Positions 59,656-64,000 of a stretch of 64,000 nt of DNA are shown here, one piece after another. Every line of letters starts with the position of its first letter. The first letter of the stretch is position 1. The translations under genes were made by a program, and so were the position numbers. The notes under the pieces are model-generated. The model was given only the letters and a program-made list of their open reading frames with translations. It did no database searches and was not told the DNA's origin. The stretch is from Silvibacterium bohemicum (GTDB lineage Bacteria > Acidobacteriota > Terriglobia > Terriglobales > Acidobacteriaceae), in contig NZ_LBHJ01000019.1 in NCBI RefSeq assembly GCF_001006305.1, positions 62,001 to 126,000 on the forward strand, written 5' to 3'.

Positions 59656-61050
59656 ATGAATTACGAAACAATAAACCCCACCACGGGCGTGCGCGTTGCG
59701 AGCTTCCCAGCGCACACCGCTTCGGAAGTAGAAAAAGCAATTGCAGAAGCTCACAGCACATACCACGTCTGGCGGCTGTCCACCTTCGGAGAACGGGCGG
59801 CCATTCTCCGCAAAGTAGCTGACTTGATGCGCCAGCGTATCGAGCCGCTTGCGGCAATGATTACTCTGGAGATGGGGAAGCTGATCGATCACAGCCGTGG
59901 CGAAACTCTACTCAGCGCCGACATTCTCACCTACTACGCAGACAACGCAGAGCGGTTCCTTGCTCCAGTACAACTGAAGCAGGCAAGCGGGGGCGCGACC
60001 GTCCTCAGCCAACCCATCGGCGTCATCTTCGGCATAGAGCCTTGGAATTTTCCTTACTATCAGCTGGCACGCTTCGCGGCGCCGAACCTGATGGCCGGAA
60101 ACACTGTCCTCGTGAAGCATTCGCCCTCTGTCCCACAGTGTGCTGACCTCTTCGCCCAGCTTTTCCTTGACGCAGGTGCAGCCGTCGGGACTTACACGAA
60201 TCTCCGGCTCACAGAGGAGCAGGCATCGCTTGTCATCGCGGACAAACGAGTGCAGGGAGTTGCCGTCACGGGCAGTGAGCGCGCAGGATCGGCAATCGCT
60301 GAGCAGGCCGGCAAGATGATGAAACGCTCGACGCTGGAGCTAGGTGGGAGTGACCCATTCATCGTGCTTGAAGATGCGGACATCGATCAGGCGGTTTCTA
60401 CCGCAGTTTTCAGCAGGATGATCAATATCGGCCAGGGTTGCGCCTGTGCGAAGCGTTTCATCGTTGTTGAAGCTGCTTACGATCAGTTTCTGCAGGGAGT
60501 TCGGAAGGCTCTGTCGTCGCTCGTCGCAGGCAGTCCTGTCGACGCCACCACGACAATAGGACCTCTGTCATCGGAGAGAGCACAGAACCTCTTGCTGGAG
60601 CAGATTGAGCGCGCTGTATCGGCCGGGGCCACACTCATACAAGGAGGCGTGAAGATCAAGCGTCCGGGCTTCTATGTTGAGCCAGGCATCCTTGCGGGTA
60701 TCGACCGAAACAATCCCGCTTACATGCAGGAATTCTTTGGACCAGTATTTCTTCTTTTTAAGGTTCGCGACGAGGCTGAGGCCATCGCCTTGGCAAACGA
60801 CACGCCTTTTGGTCTGGGCAGCACCATCTACACCGGCAACATTGACCGTGCACAGCGGCTGGCTCTCGAAATTGAAGCTGGTATGGTTTCGATCAACGAG
60901 CTACTTTGGACCGCGCCCGATCTGCCGTTCGGGGGCGTCAAGGGATCTGGTTATGGACGGGAGCTCTCCGAGCTTGGCATCCACGAGTTCGTCAACAAGA
61001 AATTGATTCGGTCGGCGGCTAAGCCGGTGAGATATGTGGCTGTGGGTTGA
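59656..61050 (+). CDS. NAD(P)-dependent aldehyde dehydrogenase, succinate-semialdehyde dehydrogenase-like
   Basis: 464 residues from ATG 59656, with GGAAGAGGA five bases upstream. The aldehyde-dehydrogenase fold is complete: IEPWNFPYYQLARFAAPNLM and AGNTVLVKHSPSVPQ (cofactor binding), VTGSERAGSAIAEQAG, the general-base Glu in STLELGGSDPFIVLEDADI, the catalytic Cys in NIGQGCACAKRF, and FFGPVFLLFKV with a C-terminal GGVKGSGYGRELSELGI. It is closest in pattern to the GabD/Sad succinate-semialdehyde group of about 460 residues. The true substrate is not certain; the linked AraC regulator suggests inducible expression. Confidence 0.9.
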   Translation: MNYETINPTTGVRVASFPAHTASEVEKAIAEAHSTYHVWRLSTFGERAAILRKVADLMRQRIEPLAAMITLEMGKLIDHSRGETLLSADILTYYADNAERFLAPVQLKQASGGATVLSQPIGVIFGIEPWNFPYYQLARFAAPNLMAGNTVLVKHSPSVPQCADLFAQLFLDAGAAVGTYTNLRLTEEQASLVIADKRVQGVAVTGSERAGSAIAEQAGKMMKRSTLELGGSDPFIVLEDADIDQAVSTAVFSRMINIGQGCACAKRFIVVEAAYDQFLQGVRKALSSLVAGSPVDATTTIGPLSSERAQNLLLEQIERAVSAGATLIQGGVKIKRPGFYVEPGILAGIDRNNPAYMQEFFGPVFLLFKVRDEAEAIALANDTPFGLGSTIYTGNIDRAQRLALEIEAGMVSINELLWTAPDLPFGGVKGSGYGRELSELGIHEFVNKKLIRSAAKPVRYVAVG

Positions 61051-61555
61051 CGAACATGTGCAAGAACTCCCGGGTTATTTACCTAGTGCTGTCAACAGTG
61101 AGAATCATCCGGTGCATTAACAACGCCGCTATGGCGCCATTTCCAGCCGGATATATTGTGCAGGCGCTTTATTCGATGGTCTTCGGCTTCGACGGGGCCT
61201 ATCGGGGTAAGCTCTTAGACGCGGAGTCCATAATCCTCACCTCTGAACATACCGCCAAGGCGCTGCGCTGTTCCCAGGCTTCGACGCAAATCCCGATGTT
61301 GTCGTGAGCGAATCCCTTCAGGCGGTCTAAGTGGAAAGCATCCTTCCGAGTTCCTGCGCCGGTCCGTACTTCTGTTCCAGCGCAGGAACCAAACTCTCCA
61401 TCCTGATTACTGCAAGCTTCCTACGACGCAGTCGTACCGCATGTCGAGGATATTGCTGAGCTTGTATCGCGACAATCGCGCGCGGCAGCCGGCAAAAAAC
61501 GGCAACAAAATCCCCCCCGCTTCGCAAGACAAGAAACCCGCGAGACAATAGAGTC
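61051..61555. other. Gene-free stretch after the aldehyde dehydrogenase
   Basis: About 500 bases without a supported gene. A rightward frame at 61047-61307 overlaps the dehydrogenase stop and gives 86 residues, but has no Shine-Dalgarno and no recognised motif. A run of seven C lies near 61512. No promoter could be named for the small TPR gene that follows. Confidence 0.4.
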
Positions 61556-61873
61556 ATGGATAAGGTTGCAATGTTGAACGAGATCCTCGCTCAGGATCCC
61601 AAGAACGCCTTTGCCCGCTACGGCCTGGCCATGGAATATTCGGGGCAGGGTGAGACGGAGCGGTCGCTGCACGAATTCGGACAGCTGCTGGCCGATCATC
61701 CCGACTACACGGCCGGCTATTTTATGGCAGCGCAGACGCTGGCCAAGGCCGGTCGGAATCCGGAAGCGAAGCAGCGTCTGACCGAGGGCATCGCCTCGGC
61801 GCGCCGCACCGGCAATCAGCATGCGCTGGGTGAGATGCAGGCCATGCTGGATGAACTCGAATTTGCCGACTAG
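61556..61873 (+). CDS. Small TPR protein
   Basis: 105 residues from ATG 61556. Two tetratricopeptide units are seen (NAFARYGLAMEYSGQGETER and DYTAGYFMAAQTLAKAGRNPEA) and a third, partial one (TGNQHALGEMQAMLDELE). There is no signal peptide, so it is cytosolic, and it probably acts as an adaptor. The TAG stop (61871-61873) is formed by the border of an 83-bp inverted-repeat element, so the original C-terminus may have been different. Confidence 0.82.
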   Translation: MDKVAMLNEILAQDPKNAFARYGLAMEYSGQGETERSLHEFGQLLADHPDYTAGYFMAAQTLAKAGRNPEAKQRLTEGIASARRTGNQHALGEMQAMLDELEFAD

Positions 61874-61953
61874 AGCATTTTTTCTTTAGATGTAGACCGA
61901 GGAGATGCACTTAGCGAATTTCCAAAAGGGCACAGCAATAGAAAAATGCTCTA
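61871..61953. repeat. Small TA-flanked inverted-repeat element overlapping the TPR stop codon
   Basis: TAGAGCATTTTTTC at the left end is matched by GAAAAATGCTCTA at 61941-61953, an inverted pair with one base of length difference. The element is 83 bases with TA at both borders, the same border form as the 270-bp element at 6845-7114, which also begins TAGAGC. Transcribed, it would form a hairpin; its left arm plus T-run could also act as a terminator for the TPR gene. Confidence 0.5.
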
Positions 61954-62077
61954 AAAGACCGTTCAGAATGAGCTCGATGCAGCGCGGTGCGGCTTCACCA
62001 CATCGTTTTGGGAGCACATCAAAATCACTGCTGGGAGGCCCGTTTTTTGCCGGCCGGAACGCGCATAATAGCTTGGC

Positions 62078-62683
62078 ATGAGAATTTCCCTGTTTCCGCT
62101 GGATGTCGTGCTCTTTCCAGGAACCGGACTGCCGCTGCACATCTTCGAGGATCGCTACAAGGAGATGATCGGGGAATGCATGGCGGATCGCACCGGTTTC
62201 GGGGTGGTGCGCGCCCAGCAGGAGGGCCTGGCCGTGATCGGGTGCACCGCCCAGATCGTTCGCGTCCTTCACCACTATGACGATGGCCGGCTGGATATTT
62301 TCTGCCAGGGCGAGTCGCGATTCGAGATCCAGATGCTCGAAAACAGCCGGGACTTTCTCGAAGCCGAGGTTGACTTCTTCGACGACGAGGGCGATGTGGC
62401 TCCGCGTTCTCTGCGGGAGGCGTGCGCGGCTCTGCACTTCGAAACACTGGAGCTGGCGGGGATCGAAATGCAGACCCTGCACCTCAGCCTGGACGAACCG
62501 ATCTCTTTTAAACTGGCCTCGGCTCTGCCCGCCGATCTGGGTTTCAAGCAGCAGTTGCTCGGGCTGCGCTCCGATGTTGAGCGCACCCACCGGCTGCTCG
62601 ATTTTTACCAGGCCATTCTTCCCAAGCTGCGCATGGGCGCATACGCCGCCAAAGCCTCCGGCCAGAACGGGCACGTCATGTGA
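62078..62683 (+). CDS. Lon-protease N-terminal-domain protein (LON substrate-binding domain, no protease)
   Basis: 201 residues from ATG 62078. The start ISLFPLDVVLFPGTGLPLHIFEDRYKEMI is the LON substrate-binding domain, continuing with GFGVVRAQQEGLAVIGCTAQIVRV and a helical C-terminal part with LGLRSDVERTHRLLDFYQAI. The AAA and protease domains of Lon are absent, so it is the stand-alone form found in many bacteria, of unproven role, perhaps in binding damaged or unfolded proteins. The left neighbour is the mini inverted-repeat element; no operon partner is evident. Confidence 0.9.
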   Translation: MRISLFPLDVVLFPGTGLPLHIFEDRYKEMIGECMADRTGFGVVRAQQEGLAVIGCTAQIVRVLHHYDDGRLDIFCQGESRFEIQMLENSRDFLEAEVDFFDDEGDVAPRSLREACAALHFETLELAGIEMQTLHLSLDEPISFKLASALPADLGFKQQLLGLRSDVERTHRLLDFYQAILPKLRMGAYAAKASGQNGHVM

Positions 62684-62825
62684 TGCTGGCCCCGCGGGGC
62701 GCGGATTTTCGCCGGAGCCAAGCGGAAGCGCGGCTAGCGTGAATCGTACCGGTCCCCCGGATCGTCTACTCTGATAATAGAAATCTTCTAAATAACCCGC
62801 AGTGCATCACTGCCCGGAGATTGAA

Positions 62826-64000
62826 ATGGCGACACAAAGCCTGCCGACAACGCTGGGGGATCTTCGCAAGAGCAAGGATTTTTCCGAAGCGCGCCTGCAA
62901 GGGCGTTCCGTGAAAGACGAGCTGCGCGAAAACCTGATCGCACGTCTGAAGACGCGCGAAACCATCTTTCCCGGCATCATCGGCTATGAAGACACCGTGG
63001 TCCCGCAGATCGTCAACGCCGTTCTGTCGAAGCAGAACTTCATTCTGCTGGGCTTGCGCGGCCAGGCCAAGAGCCGCATCCTGCGCTCGCTGACAGCGCT
63101 GCTCGACGCGCATACGCCCTACCTCGCCGGCTCCGAGATTCGCGACAATCCCTACCGGCCGCTCAGCAAGTGGGGCCGCGACCTGATCGCCCGGCACGGC
63201 GACGCCACGCCGATCGCCTATCTCTCGCGCGAAGAGCGTTACGTGGAAAAGCTGGCCACGCCGGACGTGACCGTAGCCGACCTGATCGGCGATCTCGATC
63301 CCATCAAGGCGGCGCGCGGCGGCGAAGACCTCTCCAGCGAATTCACCATGCACTACGGGCTGCTGCCCCGCGCCAACCGCGGCATCTTCGCCATCAACGA
63401 GCTGCCCGACCTGGCCGGGAAGATTCAGGTTGCGCTCTTCAACATCATGCAGGAAGGCGATGTGCAGATTAAGGGTTACCCGGTCCGGCTGGAGCTGGAT
63501 GTCGCGCTGGTCTTCAGCGCCAACCCCGAGGACTACACGGCGCGCGGCAAGATCGTAACTCCGCTCAAGGACCGCATCGGATCGGAGATTCGCACCCACT
63601 ACGCGGAGACCATCGACGAAGGCCTGACCATCACCGCGCAGGAGGCGTGGACGGATCGCGGCCTCGCGCAGCTGGAGATTCCGCAATATCTGCGCGAGAT
63701 CGTCGAGCAGGTGGCCTTTTCCGCGCGTGAAGACAAGCGTGTGGACAAGCGCAGCGGCGTGAGCCAGCGGCTGCCCATCTCGACCATGGAGCTGGTGGTT
63801 TCGAATGCCGAGCGGCGCGCGCTGGTGCACGACGAATCACTGGTGCTGCCCCGCGTCGGCGATCTCTACGCGGCGCTTCCCGGCATCACCGGCAAGCTGG
63901 AGCTCGAATACGAGGGCGAGATGCGCGGCGCGGATATCGTCGTCAAGGAAGTGATGCGCACCGCCATCGGCAAGATCTTCGACAAGTATTTCTCGGCGAC
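62826..64000 (+). CDS. AAA ATPase of the magnesium-chelatase/MoxR type (cut by window edge)
   Basis: From ATG 62826 (GGAGA five bases upstream) the frame is open to the window edge: 391 residues and part of a codon. The Walker A loop is [16 protein letters not shown] (residues about 74-90, GxxGxxKS). [21 protein letters not shown] holds the Walker B region, in which the usual DE reads [25 protein letters not shown] is the sensor-1 and arginine-finger region seen in ChlI/MoxR proteins. Such ATPases work with a von-Willebrand-type partner as a remodelling machine; the partner may lie just beyond the window. Function is not otherwise clear. Confidence 0.85.
   Translation, partial: MATQSLPTTLGDLRKSKDFSEARLQGRSVKDELRENLIARLKTRETIFPGIIGYEDTVVPQIVNAVLSKQNFILLGLRGQAKSRILRSLTALLDAHTPYLAGSEIRDNPYRPLSKWGRDLIARHGDATPIAYLSREERYVEKLATPDVTVADLIGDLDPIKAARGGEDLSSEFTMHYGLLPRANRGIFAINELPDLAGKIQVALFNIMQEGDVQIKGYPVRLELDVALVFSANPEDYTARGKIVTPLKDRIGSEIRTHYAETIDEGLTITAQEAWTDRGLAQLEIPQYLREIVEQVAFSAREDKRVDKRSGVSQRLPISTMELVVSNAERRALVHDESLVLPRVGDLYAALPGITGKLELEYEGEMRGADIVVKEVMRTAIGKIFDKYFSA

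Noticed and set aside
61047-61307. An 86-residue rightward frame after the aldehyde dehydrogenase
   Set aside because: It overlaps the dehydrogenase stop, lacks a Shine-Dalgarno, and has no recognised motif or clear coding character.

Overview
The window looks like a chromosomal segment of a heterotrophic, aerobic member of the Acidobacteriota (Terriglobia type: Granulicella, Edaphobacter, Terriglobus and relatives). The basis is gene content: two very large Oar-type TonB-dependent receptors with an N-terminal carboxypeptidase-regulatory-like domain, an ADOP-type duplicated ABC permease, ASPIC/UnbV (CRTAC1) proteins, a DUF1800-DUF1501 pair, many Tat signals and many TTG/GTG starts. This is inference from family knowledge, not a database search. 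No rRNA, tRNA, CRISPR array, prophage or transposase gene was seen.

1-7.1 kb: a truncated LacI regulator, divergent from a TonB receptor whose upstream region carries a tandemly duplicated operator module; then an ABC permease and a compact MITE-like inverted-repeat element. 7.4-17.9 kb: a complete L-rhamnose utilisation locus (rhaB, fused rhaEW, a novel-looking regulator, rhaI, lutCBA, rhaT). Rhamnose imported by RhaT becomes rhamnulose, rhamnulose-1-P, DHAP and L-lactate; LutABC then takes lactate to pyruvate. Three promoter regions of the locus share an inverted repeat that is a good candidate operator.

18-36 kb: a polysaccharide-utilisation-like region built round a divergent promoter. 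Leftward it reads a 1281-residue Tat protein (FG-GAP/ASPIC, then a thioredoxin fold without cysteines, then TPRs) and a second ASPIC/UnbV protein. Rightward it reads a TonB receptor, a TPR protein, a Tat-exported phosphatase/sulfatase-like protein, an unknown 402-residue protein and a GH2 glycosidase. A paralogue of the TPR protein lies on the far left side. This is the best candidate in the window for an undescribed functional unit.

36-46.3 kb: hrpB sits at the distal end of a tight leftward operon for the oxygen-dependent cobalamin pathway (cobG, cobH, fused cobIJ, cobL, cobE, cobM, cobK, cobF), headed by a cobalamin riboswitch. It encodes all eight ring-modifying enzymes from precorrin-2 to hydrogenobyrinate.

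46.4-64 kb: a membrane GGDEF protein, a FadR-type regulator divergent from uxaE (tagaturonate epimerase), the DUF1800-DUF1501 pair, a Mrp/ApbC ATPase, an acyl-CoA thioesterase, an AraC regulator before an aldehyde dehydrogenase, a small TPR protein ending inside a mini inverted-repeat element, a Lon-N-domain protein, and the start of a MoxR/ChlI-like AAA ATPase cut by the window edge.
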